From Paenibacillus terrigena DSM 21567 (lineage in GTDB: Bacteria > Bacillota > Bacilli > Paenibacillales > Paenibacillaceae): a stretch of 64,000 nt of DNA. The stretch spans positions 1 through 64,000 of the forward strand of contig NZ_KB895419.1 in the NCBI RefSeq assembly GCF_000374845.1, given 5' to 3'. Position 1 is the first letter of the stretch. The number at the start of each line of letters is the position of its first letter. The notes under the pieces were generated by a model. That model was not told the origin of the DNA and did not search any database. It saw nothing but the letters and a program-made list of their open reading frames with translations. The position numbers and the translations under genes are program-made. Below, one piece after another: positions 42,114-50,480 of this stretch.

Positions 42114-43323
42114 ATGCAAGCTTATTCACTGCCTGTTGCTGCTTCTTACGATCCTGAAGTCGGATGGTTCCTGCTGTCATCAACAGCAGCAATCCGTTAA
42201 TGACGAAGACGTATGGGATTGGCAGCCATCCACCTAGCGCGCCGCCAATCATCGGGCCTGCCATCGTGCCAAGCTGGTTCGCTGATTGATTCAAGCTGAA
42301 TGCGCGGCCCCGGAAGTCTGGTGTAGTCGCCTTCACGATCAGGGCATTCAATGCAGGGTAGACGGCGGCGAAGAAGAGTCCATAGACGAACCGTAGAATA
42401 CCGAATCCAACAATGTGATGGAAGAAGATTTGAAGAAGATTCCCAATTCCACCTCCAATTAAGCCAATCATCAAGATTTTGCGATAGCCGTATTTGGCTC
42501 CGAGCTTGCCCCATTGTGGTGCGGCAATTACGGTCGCAATCCCAACAGCGGAGAAAATGATACCCGAGCTGAAGGACGCATCGCCATGCGTGATGCCCAT
42601 ATCCAGCACATATAGCGTAAGCAGTGGTTCAAGAATCATGACCGATCCGCTGACGATCAATACAGTAACGAATTGATTCATGAGAGGCCTGTTGCTTGCC
42701 GCTTGCTTGAGATCATCGATCACATGCGAACGGGCACGGTTGCGATCGAATTTCTCTTCTTTAATACCGATTAGTGCGATCAATGCAGCGATGAGCACGA
42801 CCACAGCGGAGAGGAAGAACGTCTCCCGATAACCGAAGAATCGGCTCATGGTACCGCCGATCATCGGACCAATAATACTTCCTGCCGCGCTTGCTGTCGC
42901 CATAATGCCTAAGGCGTGACCGACATGTTTCTCCGGTGTATTCGTACCGACGAGCGCGATGGCAGCGGGGACATAGCCTGCAAGAAGCCCTGAGAGTATT
43001 CGCACAGCGATTAGTTGATAAGGGTTCTGTACGAGCGCTGTCAAGACGTAAATCCCGGCAAGTGCGAATCCAGAGCGGAGCAGCATGGGCTTCCGACCGT
43101 ATTTGTCCGCGAGTGATCCCCAGTATGGGGCGATCATGGCACTCGCTAGAAACGTAATGCCGAACGCAATGCCGGACCATAATGATAAATTCGTCGTTAC
43201 ATGCAGATCACTGCTGATAAAGAGGGAAAGAAAGGGGACTGACATGGAGAAAGCAGTACTGCAGAAGAAAACGCCAGCCCAGAGTACATAGAGATTTTTT
43301 TTCCAAGATTCCACGGGGTTCAC
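42112..43323 (-). CDS. MFS drug-type exporter
   Basis: A 403-residue membrane protein with twelve hydrophobic segments. The loop 2-3 motif is GSLADKYGRKPMLLRSG (about residues 69-85, GxLaDrxGrkp), with motif C-like ATASAAGSIIGPMIGG near 142-157 and a mirrored GKLGAKYGYRK in the second half. This is the 12-TM multidrug exporter type (MdtG/YfmO-like). The start is GTG with a weak site (AGGAT close by), so a GTG 9 nt inward is possible. It ends close to a strong terminator and has no regulator beside it except the divergent DeoR gene. Confidence 0.87.
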   Translation of the reverse strand: MNPVESWKKNLYVLWAGVFFCSTAFSMSVPFLSLFISSDLHVTTNLSLWSGIAFGITFLASAMIAPYWGSLADKYGRKPMLLRSGFALAGIYVLTALVQNPYQLIAVRILSGLLAGYVPAAIALVGTNTPEKHVGHALGIMATASAAGSIIGPMIGGTMSRFFGYRETFFLSAVVVLIAALIALIGIKEEKFDRNRARSHVIDDLKQAASNRPLMNQFVTVLIVSGSVMILEPLLTLYVLDMGITHGDASFSSGIIFSAVGIATVIAAPQWGKLGAKYGYRKILMIGLIGGGIGNLLQIFFHHIVGFGILRFVYGLFFAAVYPALNALIVKATTPDFRGRAFSLNQSANQLGTMAGPMIGGALGGWLPIPYVFVINGLLLLMTAGTIRLQDRKKQQQAVNKLA

Positions 43324-43599
43324 ATCCTATTCTGCCTATTCACGGTCCTATTTTGAAATTTAATTGTATCATGAATATAAACGTAGAGGCCTTACTTCAA
43401 CTCCGAAATAAGCTCATATCTGAGCATAATAGGGAACAAGAGAGGACTAGGTGGTGCTAACCAAGCTTTTTCGGAAAATTAAGGCAGAAAAGTGATCGAT
43501 ACGCCATAACGTTTATTTTTGGGCAGCGGTCGTTTATACTGGAGGAATGAGTGTTTAGGGTTGTTCTTCGATATTCGAATAAGAAAGGAGAGGAAATTG
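43324..43599 (+). promoter_or_regulatory. Divergent control region of MFS and DeoR genes
   Basis: The 276-bp gap shows a candidate -10 TATACT at 43535-43540 with a weak TTTATT 17 bp upstream, for the DeoR gene. Around 43412-43425 is a short stem (GCTCA-TATC-TGAGC). No clear repeated operator was found. The rest shows nothing I can interpret. Confidence 0.35.
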
Positions 43600-44370
43600 A
43601 TGTTCGTAGAAGAAAGGCATCAAGCCATATTACATAAGCTGCAGCAAGAGAAATCGATTAGAGCTTCGGATTTGATTCAGATCTTTCAGGTATCATTTGA
43701 GACGATTCGCAGAGATTTAGAATTCCTAGAAAGTGAAGGGGTCCTAAAACGGGTACATGGTGGTGCGATCCTGACAGAAATGGATTACAGCCGTGAAATT
43801 CCTCGGACGCTGCGTGAGAATACCTATCTGGAAGAGAAGAATGAACTCGCGGAGATTGCGGCGTCCTTCGTCGAAGAAGGCCAATCCATCGCACTGGACG
43901 TGAGCACGACGAATAATCATTTCGCCCAAGTGCTGAAGCACAAATTCGATCGATTAACGATTATTACGAACTCCCTTCCAATTGCGAATGATCTGATGTC
44001 GAAGCCAAACTATACGATCATTCTGATCGGCGGGGTTATTCGGAATTCAGAGCAGGGAACAATTGGTGATTTGGCTGAGGAGTTCGCTAGCCGGTTCCAT
44101 GCGGACTTATTCTTCATGAGTATGAGCGGGGTGACCTTAACCGAAGGGATTACGGATTATGGCCTGGCGGAAATGCAGATTAAGAAGATTATGCACAAGA
44201 ACGCGAAGCGTACGATCGCCCTGGCGGATAGCAGCAAGTTTGACGCGATCTCCCTTATCAAAATCTGCGGTGCCACTGAGGTTGAACGGTTTGTCACGGA
44301 CTCTCATGTCTCTGAAAACATCGTGCAGAAGTACAAAGAACACGGAATCGAAATTACGTATTCATTATAA
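43600..44370 (+). CDS. DeoR/GlpR-family transcriptional regulator
   Basis: A 256-residue DeoR regulator. The N-terminal helix-turn-helix runs over residues 1-56: ERHQAILHKLQQEKSIRASDLIQIF, then the diagnostic VSFETIRRDLEFLESEGVLKRVHGGA. The C-terminal sugar-phosphate sensor domain has IALDVSTTNNHFAQVL, LIGGVIRN and the late TIALADSSKFDAISL. The substrate would be a phosphorylated sugar, but no PTS or kinase gene is nearby, so the targets are unclear. AAAGGAGAGG supports ATG 43600 over an upstream GTG. Confidence 0.87.
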   Translation: MFVEERHQAILHKLQQEKSIRASDLIQIFQVSFETIRRDLEFLESEGVLKRVHGGAILTEMDYSREIPRTLRENTYLEEKNELAEIAASFVEEGQSIALDVSTTNNHFAQVLKHKFDRLTIITNSLPIANDLMSKPNYTIILIGGVIRNSEQGTIGDLAEEFASRFHADLFFMSMSGVTLTEGITDYGLAEMQIKKIMHKNAKRTIALADSSKFDAISLIKICGATEVERFVTDSHVSENIVQKYKEHGIEITYSL

Positions 44371-44378
44371 ATACGAAG

Positions 44379-44410
44379 AACCCTGACCCGAATGGTGTTA
44401 GGGTTTTTTT
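44379..44410 (+). terminator. Terminator after the DeoR gene
   Basis: AACCCTGAC (44379-44387) pairs with GTTAGGGTT (about 44397-44404; one G-T), followed by a T tract. Confidence 0.75.
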
Positions 44411-44500
44411 GCGCACACGAGAATGCAAATTTAATATTGTGTTTATGTGTGTTTGTGTGGTATTGTGTACAAAATACATAAGAAAGTGAAGGTGGCACAG

Positions 44501-45355
44501 GTGGTCGTTATCTCCCTAATACTCGTCCTTTGCTCGGGTATGGCGCACGCCGTATGGAATTTATTCACGAAGCAAAGCGAGAATAAGAGTGTGTTCTTAT
44601 GGTTGATATTCATTCCTGTAACGGTCGTTCTACTTCCCACGCTCTTTATGGAGCTGGCGTCAAAATCTTTCCCTGTCGTTGCTTTTGTGTGGATGGGTCT
44701 TTCGATGGCCATGCAGGCCATTTACGCAACCTTATTATCTCGAACCTATCAAATGGGGGATTTATCCCAAGTGTATCCTGTGATGCGTGGTACGGCGACA
44801 TTGCTCATTCCGCTGCTCGGGGTCCTCGTATTCGGTGAATCGTTAGCGGCTTGGGGCTGGATTGGAATTACGTGTATGTTAATAGGGTTCTTCTTAATGA
44901 GTGGATGGACGTGGAAGAAGAACCAATTCACCACTTCCTACAAACCATGGCTTTACGCTCTATCTGTGGGATTGTGTGTGACGTGTTACACCTTGATTGA
45001 TAAGCAGAATCTATTGTATTTATCCCCATTAAGTTTATTGGCTCTGACGAATATTGGTTTTATTATCGGATTAACACCAAGTGTGATCAAGTCCAGACGT
45101 GTGAAGTCCGTAATTCGATCCAATTGGCCAACTTTTATGATTGGTTCCGTTCTTTCACCGGGATCTTATTTATTATTCTTATTTGCGATGCAGCATGTGC
45201 AAGTATCCTACATCTCGCCGCTTCGGGAAGTGGGAATTGTCTTCGGTACTGTGCTCGGTATTCTCGTGTTGAAAGAGAAGAGCGGTATGCGTAGAATTGC
45301 TGCAGCATGCAGTGTCGTGGCGGGGATATTGCTCATTGCTTTCTCGGGATTTTAG
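44501..45355 (+). CDS. EamA/DMT-family transporter
   Basis: A 284-residue drug/metabolite transporter with ten hydrophobic segments in two EamA repeats. The GMAHAVWNLFTKQS segment after the first helix, SQVYPVMRGTATLLIPLLGVLVFGE near the middle of repeat one and VSYISPLREVGIVFGTVLGILVLKE in repeat two are the family landmarks. It may export amino acids or metabolites. GTG at 44501 is chosen because GAAGGTGG is 5 nt upstream; a GTG at 44492 is possible. It is separated from the DeoR gene by a terminator. Confidence 0.83.
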   Translation: MVVISLILVLCSGMAHAVWNLFTKQSENKSVFLWLIFIPVTVVLLPTLFMELASKSFPVVAFVWMGLSMAMQAIYATLLSRTYQMGDLSQVYPVMRGTATLLIPLLGVLVFGESLAAWGWIGITCMLIGFFLMSGWTWKKNQFTTSYKPWLYALSVGLCVTCYTLIDKQNLLYLSPLSLLALTNIGFIIGLTPSVIKSRRVKSVIRSNWPTFMIGSVLSPGSYLLFLFAMQHVQVSYISPLREVGIVFGTVLGILVLKEKSGMRRIAAACSVVAGILLIAFSGF

Positions 45356-45375
45356 CAGCACAACCTATCACACAT

Positions 45376-45417
45376 AAAAGGAAGCCTCCAATGTCGCAAA
45401 ATGGAGAGCTTCCTTTT
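45376..45417. terminator. Bidirectional terminator
   Basis: AAAAGGAAGCCTCCA (45376-45390) pairs with TGGAGAGCTTCCTTTT (45402-45417; the inner bases near AG differ). It sits between convergent DMT and tatA genes. Confidence 0.83.
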
Positions 45418-45435
45418 TATTGTCACCGGTCAGAC

Positions 45436-45633
45436 TTATTTCTCAGCAATTTGCTTCGTCTGTGGATCTGCTTCATGATCATCTTCTTCAACCATACCTC
45501 GGGTTGAGTTGCGAAATTCCCGTAAAGTATCGCCAAAGGCTCTTCCTAGCTGTGGCAGCTTAGATGGGCCGAAGAGAATGAGCGCGATCGCCAGAATTAT
45601 TATCAATCCGGATACACCGATATTATTGAACAT
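45436..45633 (-). CDS. tatA: Twin-arginine translocase subunit TatA
   Basis: A 65-residue TatA/E. A short periplasmic N-terminus and one membrane helix (residues about 5-22, GVSGLIIILAIALILFG) are followed by the conserved FGPSKLPQLGRAFGDTLREFR amphipathic helix and an acidic tail. It forms the pore through which folded proteins pass. The gene is last in the operon with tatC and the flavodehydrogenase genes, so it likely serves export of the subunit-3 protein at 48174. Confidence 0.93.
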   Translation of the reverse strand: MFNNIGVSGLIIILAIALILFGPSKLPQLGRAFGDTLREFRNSTRGMVEEDDHEADPQTKQIAEK

Positions 45634-45659
45634 GTGCCTTCATCCTTTCTAATTCCATT

Positions 45660-46385
45660 TCATGATTCAGTACGTGTCTGCATCCGACGCCATTGTCTAC
45701 TCGAAATATAGATGCTTATCTCGAACAGCAGGATTAAAGGAATCGTAACAGATAGATGGGAGACGAAATCTGGCGGTGAGATGCAAGAGCCGAATATTGC
45801 AAGTCCCAAATAAGCATATTTTCGCGTCATTTTGAGGCGTTCCGGTGTCAATAATCCAATTCGGGTAAGGAACAAGATGATCACTGGGAGCTCAAAGGCT
45901 GCAGCTAAGGGAATGACCAAATCGAATAGAAAGGAGAAGTATCGGTCAATACCATAGGTTTCAATCGCGCCAATGGTGTGATTCATTCGTTTCATGAATC
46001 GCAGCATCATCGGGAAGACCACGAAATAACTGAAGGACATCCCGGTCAAGAACAACAGGAACGCTACCGGAATATAAGGGAAGGCGCTCGATGCCTCCTC
46101 CTCGGTAAGTCCCGGTCTTGCGAATGCCCATAACTGATAGAGCATGACAGGAACGGTGAACAATAATGCGAATAATAAGGCGCATTTCATATAGATCAAC
46201 AGCCCGTCAGTGAACGAAAACACATTCCAAGCGATCGGTTCTGCAAGAGGCTGCGACTTCAAATACAGCAAGATCGCCGGGGATACATAGAGTCCCGCAC
46301 TGAAGGTCATAATGAACCAAATGGCCACGATAATCAATCGTTTGCGCACTTCCGCAAAGTGAAATATCAAGTTGTCCTGTTCCAT
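45660..46385 (-). CDS. tatC: Twin-arginine translocase subunit TatC
   Basis: A 241-residue TatC with six hydrophobic segments. The signal-peptide recognition site at the N-terminus is FHFAEVRKRL (E12, R14) on the cytoplasmic side. The conserved FARPGLTEEEA loop near residue 90, FEL(P) near 160 and SPPDFVS near 205 are typical. It binds the RR signal. GGAGGG precedes the ATG. It is co-transcribed with tatA (26 nt) and probably with the dehydrogenase genes (35 nt), which makes a dedicated Tat system. Confidence 0.93.
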   Translation of the reverse strand: MEQDNLIFHFAEVRKRLIIVAIWFIMTFSAGLYVSPAILLYLKSQPLAEPIAWNVFSFTDGLLIYMKCALLFALLFTVPVMLYQLWAFARPGLTEEEASSAFPYIPVAFLLFLTGMSFSYFVVFPMMLRFMKRMNHTIGAIETYGIDRYFSFLFDLVIPLAAAFELPVIILFLTRIGLLTPERLKMTRKYAYLGLAIFGSCISPPDFVSHLSVTIPLILLFEISIYISSRQWRRMQTRTES

Positions 46386-46420
46386 ATCAACCCTCCGCTT
46401 CTATCGATGGTGTTGTTTTC

Positions 46421-48142
46421 TCATACGACCATACCGCCATTTTTCAAATATTTGGCGATACCGTCTACAGCACGGTAAGCTAATGCACCGACGGTACCAG
46501 TCGGATTGTATCCGCTGTTGTGCGGGAAGGCCGATGCGCCGACGACAAATACATTTTCTGCATCCCACATTTGTAGATAGGAATTCACGACGGATGTTGA
46601 AGGATCAGCGCCCATAATGGCGCCGCCCGTATTATGCGTGGATTGATACGGTACGATATTGTACGGACCTAGCTTATTCGATACGCCGATGGATGTCGGA
46701 TTCATTTCCTTCATAATCTCTTCTGACTTCGAAGCCACGTACTTGATCATTTCACGATCTTGATCTTCGAAATCGAAGGTGATTCGCATGAGCGGTAATC
46801 CATAAGCATCCTTGAACGTAGGATCGAGATCCAAATAATGATGCTGCCAAGGTAGACTGCTTCCTTGCGGCGAGACAGTCAAGGTGCTGTTGGCATACTT
46901 CAAGGATTGCTTCTTGAATTCGGCCCCCCATGTCGGCGTTCCCTTCGGAACAGGATTCGTCGCAATAGGACGTTGGCCTGTCTGAGAAATACGAATCCCG
47001 GCACCATGCAGGAAGTTCAAGTCTGTATGGTCGAAGTTATCTCCATTGAAATCGGGGATTTCCATTCCCAGCGACCCTGCGCCCGCGTAGAGGTTGAATT
47101 CCTTATCATCGAAGAAGCCTGTTGCGGAGCCGCCGTTTGTCTGGTAGCAATAGTTCTTGCCCACGACACCTTTTCCTGTCTTCGGATCATAAGGTTTACC
47201 CAATTTGGATGTAAGTAAGAGCCTCACATTATTGAATACATAGCTCGCGAGGATGACAACATCAGCAGGTTGTTCAAATCGTTCACCCGTTACCGTGTTT
47301 ACATAGACCACGCCGGTAGCTTTTTTGCCGTCATGTTGAACTTCAACCACATTGGAGTAAGTTCTGAGCTCGAAGTTCCCGGTTTTATTCGCCACAGGGA
47401 GCACAGTCACGACGGGATCCGCCTTAGCGCCATATTCACAACCGAATCGCTCACAGTATCCGCAATATTGACACGCTGCGCGAGTAATCCCGTCTGAATT
47501 CGTATATTGTTCTGATAAGTTGGCCGATGGCATCATGTAGGGGTGGTATCCGAGTTTTTTCGTTGCATCTTCGAACATTTTGAGAATAGGTGTCTTCATC
47601 ATCGGCTTGGTCGGGAAAGGCTTAGACCGCTTTCCGACGAGCGGTGTCTGTTCTTGCTCGCCTGAGATGCCTGCCACCTCTTCGAACTTATAGAAATACG
47701 GCTCTAGCTCGTCGTATGTAATCCCCCAGTCCTGGATCATCATGCCATCTGGAATTTTCTTCTTGCCATACCGCTCAACGGTCTTGCTATAGATCTCGAA
47801 GTCATAGGGCAGGAAGCGGTAGGTTTGTCCATTCCAGTGGATACCCGCACCGCCTAGACCTTCGCCGATGAGGAAGGATCCATAGGAACGCATCGGCAGT
47901 GCTGTCATTTTACTGGTATTGCGAAAGGTTATGGTCTCCTTGGAGAGATCTTGCATGAGGTCGTAACGCTGCGCATAACGCAGCTCATCATGCACCATGT
48001 AGTAATCTTCCGTAGCACGCGGTTTGCCGCGTTCGAGCCCGACAACTTTGACGCCTTGTTTCGATAATTCGGCGGCTATAATCCCTCCGAGCCAACCCAT
48101 CCCGACGATGACGACAGGGACTTTTGGCATTTTTGTTGCCAT
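46421..48142 (-). CDS. GMC-family FAD dehydrogenase (gluconate 2-dehydrogenase large-subunit-like)
   Basis: A 573-residue flavoenzyme. The FAD-binding loop is VVIVGMGWLGGIIAAELSKQG near residue 9-29, followed by EGLGGAGIHWNGQTYRF near 100. The C-terminal HNTGGAIMGADPSTSVVNSYLQMW and NPTGTVGALAY carry the catalytic His and Asn region. A Cys cluster CQYCGYCERFGCEYG near 230 could bind a cluster or be structural. There is no signal peptide, so export must be hitched to the twin-arginine subunit encoded upstream. It oxidises an alcohol or sugar acid. ATG 48142 has GAAGGTG 6 nt upstream. Confidence 0.88.
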   Translation of the reverse strand: MATKMPKVPVVIVGMGWLGGIIAAELSKQGVKVVGLERGKPRATEDYYMVHDELRYAQRYDLMQDLSKETITFRNTSKMTALPMRSYGSFLIGEGLGGAGIHWNGQTYRFLPYDFEIYSKTVERYGKKKIPDGMMIQDWGITYDELEPYFYKFEEVAGISGEQEQTPLVGKRSKPFPTKPMMKTPILKMFEDATKKLGYHPYMMPSANLSEQYTNSDGITRAACQYCGYCERFGCEYGAKADPVVTVLPVANKTGNFELRTYSNVVEVQHDGKKATGVVYVNTVTGERFEQPADVVILASYVFNNVRLLLTSKLGKPYDPKTGKGVVGKNYCYQTNGGSATGFFDDKEFNLYAGAGSLGMEIPDFNGDNFDHTDLNFLHGAGIRISQTGQRPIATNPVPKGTPTWGAEFKKQSLKYANSTLTVSPQGSSLPWQHHYLDLDPTFKDAYGLPLMRITFDFEDQDREMIKYVASKSEEIMKEMNPTSIGVSNKLGPYNIVPYQSTHNTGGAIMGADPSTSVVNSYLQMWDAENVFVVGASAFPHNSGYNPTGTVGALAYRAVDGIAKYLKNGGMVV

Positions 48143-48173
48143 GAAAGGCACCTTCTTTCTAGCTTAATAGGGT

Positions 48174-48947
48174 CTAGTGTGCGATATGGTCGCGTAAACT
48201 CATCGGTTTCATCGCCACAAATTCTGCTTTCTCCATAATGTTGGCGTAGCTCATCTGATTGCCTGGGTATTTGCGCATTTTCCAACCCTGCATATTCTTG
48301 TTCCCACCATAGAGCGGATCGGCATAGGCGCCTTCAAGTGTCAAAGTCCGTAACAGATTGAAGAAGCTCGTGCCCGTAATGCCATTGATCACTTCGATGT
48401 CGCCTTTTTCCAACAGGGTCAGAATGGCATCTTTTTGCTCATCTGTTAAATCAGGAAACTTATTATTGTATTTCTTCATACTGGCTTGTTGAATGGCGAT
48501 GAGACCCAGATTGAACACTTCGGTGCGATTGATGCTTTGATAGTCTCCTTGCGTAGCCTCACCTTTCACGTAGGGTCCGATCCGATATTCACGTCCATTG
48601 ATCCCCCAAGGGCTCGCAAGCTGATGATCAATATAGTAAGCGACGCCAAGCTCGGCAGCGCCAGGTCCAAGATCGTCTTTTGGGAATATCCGCTCCACAG
48701 CAGCCTGTGTAATTTGAAGTTGACTTTGTGTAAAGTACATCGTCGCTTGATTGTAGTCAGCTGCTGCAGCCTGTCCACCCGGTGTTGTTGGCGTGGGTGT
48801 TGGAACAGGGGCTTTTTTCTTGAAACCGCCTGCGATCGCTCCGCCAATGACACCGCCAATGACAGCACCACTAATGGCTGCGCCTGAATATTTAAGGAAT
48901 TGACGTCTCGACTTATCTGGTGGCTGATAGTTGTGTTGTTCTGCCAA
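48174..48947 (-). CDS. Gluconate 2-dehydrogenase subunit 3-like, Tat-exported
   Basis: A 257-residue protein. The N-terminus has a twin-arginine signal, SRRQFLKYSGAAISGAVIGGV (residues 13-33), with a glycine-rich hydrophobic core, then a proline/threonine linker. The mature part has the subunit-3 features YFTQSQLQITQAAVERIFPKDDLGPGAAELG and YIDHQLASPWGINGREYRIGPY. It is thought to be the escort that carries the large flavin subunit through the Tat pore. It is the first gene of an operon containing tatC and tatA. The RR signal and tat genes together make a tight functional link. Confidence 0.88.
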   Translation of the reverse strand: MAEQHNYQPPDKSRRQFLKYSGAAISGAVIGGVIGGAIAGGFKKKAPVPTPTPTTPGGQAAAADYNQATMYFTQSQLQITQAAVERIFPKDDLGPGAAELGVAYYIDHQLASPWGINGREYRIGPYVKGEATQGDYQSINRTEVFNLGLIAIQQASMKKYNNKFPDLTDEQKDAILTLLEKGDIEVINGITGTSFFNLLRTLTLEGAYADPLYGGNKNMQGWKMRKYPGNQMSYANIMEKAEFVAMKPMSLRDHIAH

Positions 48948-49094
48948 ATGTTGTACCTCCTCTGGGGAATCTGGACAATTTATGCAATTGTATTTTGTTC
49001 CATTTGGAAGTTCTTATACATGAAATGTGAAAATAGGGGCATTGTAACCGTAGAACAGTCATTTTTGAGCATGATTGAAGGGAAGGTCATCAAT

Positions 49095-49448
49095 TTGAAA
49101 AGAACAGCAGCATTACTTTTTTCTTGGTTGATCGTTATCGCGTTGTCTGCTTGCGGTGGTGGTACGAGCACCAAGACACCAGTGCCTCCCAAAGAAGGGG
49201 CAGGGACTGGAGCAACAACAACTAAGGTTGATGCACAAGCGGTGTTTAAGGCGAATTGCGTAAGCTGTCACGGAAACAATCTAGAGGGGGCTGTAGGTCC
49301 CAACCTGCAGAAAGTCGGCGGCAAATTATCCAAAGGCGATATTGATACGGTTGTAACGAACGGACGAGGCGGAATGCCGAGCTTCAAAGGGCAACTGTCT
49401 AGTGAGGAAATTGCTGGGATCGCGGATTGGTTATCGGCAAAGAAATAA
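49095..49448 (+). CDS. Cytochrome c lipoprotein
   Basis: A 117-residue class I cytochrome c held on the outer face of the membrane. The lipobox is ALSAC with the lipid Cys at residue 20. After a Thr/Ser-rich tether, the haem-binding CVSCH (C55, C58, H59) follows, GPNLQKVGG comes next, and the axial Met is M94 in RGGMPSF. It is similar to Bacillus cytochrome c-551. TTG at 49095 has GGAAGGT 7 nt upstream. It is divergent from the flavodehydrogenase operon and is the likely electron acceptor. Confidence 0.9.
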   Translation: MKRTAALLFSWLIVIALSACGGGTSTKTPVPPKEGAGTGATTTKVDAQAVFKANCVSCHGNNLEGAVGPNLQKVGGKLSKGDIDTVVTNGRGGMPSFKGQLSSEEIAGIADWLSAKK

Positions 49449-49463
49449 ATATCCAAACATCAA

Positions 49464-49553
49464 AAAATGCAGTCAGTTCTTGGATGAACGGCTGCATTTT
49501 TGTGTTGCTTCCATAACCCTTAGAGGCATCTATCTTACAGGAAGATGCCTCTT
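49464..49553 (+). terminator. Tandem terminator hairpins
   Basis: AAAAATGCAG with CTGCATTTTT (49464-49502) is followed by a second stem, AGAGGCATCT (49523-49532) with AGATGCCTCT (49544-49553). The first has a T tract. Confidence 0.75.
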
Positions 49554-49565
49554 TCTTATGAAGTC

Positions 49566-49589
49566 TTACAACAATGTAAGATACATGTA
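49566..49589 (+). promoter_or_regulatory. BceR-type response-regulator box
   Basis: TTACA-ACAA-TGTAA at 49566-49579 is a perfect match to the inverted repeat TNACA-N4-TGTAA bound by BceR-like regulators. A palindrome TACATGTA at 49582-49589 follows. It lies about 110 bp before the BceAB-type genes. TTGAAC at 49608-49613 may be the -35; the -10 is poor. Confidence 0.6.
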
Positions 49590-49700
49590 ATCTGAATCGA
49601 TGTGTGTTTGAACGAAAGTTCGGTAAATTCTAGGAAAGAAAACAAAACATCGTCTCATATGAGGTCGGTACGGCTTCATATCACGTATAGGAGGATCTAG

Positions 49701-50462
49701 ATGAAAACACCAGTTGTTGAAGTGAGTAATGTGAAGAAAGTATATGGGAAAGCCGGAGAGAATCAATCGTATGCACTAAATGGTGTATCGTTCACAATTC
49801 ATGAAGGTGAGTTCGTCGGAATTATGGGACCGTCTGGTTCGGGGAAAACAACGTTATTGAATGTGATCTCCACGCTGGATCAAGCGACGGAAGGCATGGT
49901 CCGCATTGCAGGCAGCGATATTACGAAGATGAAGCAAGGGGCGCTATCCGATTTTCGCTCACAGAAACTCGGGTTTATATTTCAAGATTTCAATCTATTA
50001 GAGAACTTAACAATCTATGAAAATATTGCATTACCGCTATCCCTGCAAGGTGTGACATCGCGCCAAATTGGACCGAAAGTGCAGAAGGTAGCCGAGACAC
50101 TGGGGATTACCGCGATTCTACATAAGAATCCAGCTGAAGTATCAGGAGGACAGAAGCAGCGGTGCGCAGCTGCTCGGGCACTCGTTCATGAACCAGCGAT
50201 TATCCTCGGAGACGAACCGACAGGAGCACTAGATTCCAAGAATGCCACGAGCCTATTAACGGCGATGACGAACCTGAATCAAGAGCATGGCGTATCCATC
50301 ATGTTGGTCACCCATGATGCCTATAGCGCGAGCTATTGCGAACGAATTCTATTCATTCAGGACGGGGAGATGTACAAAGAAATTCATCGTCAATCCTCAC
50401 GTGAAGATTTCTATCGGGAAATACTTGATGTGCTCGCAGATTTAGGGACGACGAAGGCGTAG
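49701..50462 (+). CDS. BceA-type ABC transporter ATPase
   Basis: A 253-residue ATPase of the MacB/BceA class. Walker A is GPSGSGKTTLL (about residue 43), the Q-loop FIFQDFNLLENLTIYENIALPL, signature VSGGQKQRCAAARALVHEP, and Walker B AIILGDEPTGALDSKN with switch TLVTHD. In Bacillota such pairs protect against cell-wall-active peptide antibiotics such as bacitracin. ATG 49701 has GGAGG upstream. It precedes the permease by 19 nt. No histidine kinase or response regulator gene is in the window. Confidence 0.9.
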   Translation: MKTPVVEVSNVKKVYGKAGENQSYALNGVSFTIHEGEFVGIMGPSGSGKTTLLNVISTLDQATEGMVRIAGSDITKMKQGALSDFRSQKLGFIFQDFNLLENLTIYENIALPLSLQGVTSRQIGPKVQKVAETLGITAILHKNPAEVSGGQKQRCAAARALVHEPAIILGDEPTGALDSKNATSLLTAMTNLNQEHGVSIMLVTHDAYSASYCERILFIQDGEMYKEIHRQSSREDFYREILDVLADLGTTKA

Positions 50463-50480
50463 AAGGGAGGTTATTCAGTC

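Noticed and set aside
43412-43426. Riboswitch or attenuator before the DeoR gene
   Set aside because: Only a 5-bp stem with no T tract or known motif; not supported.
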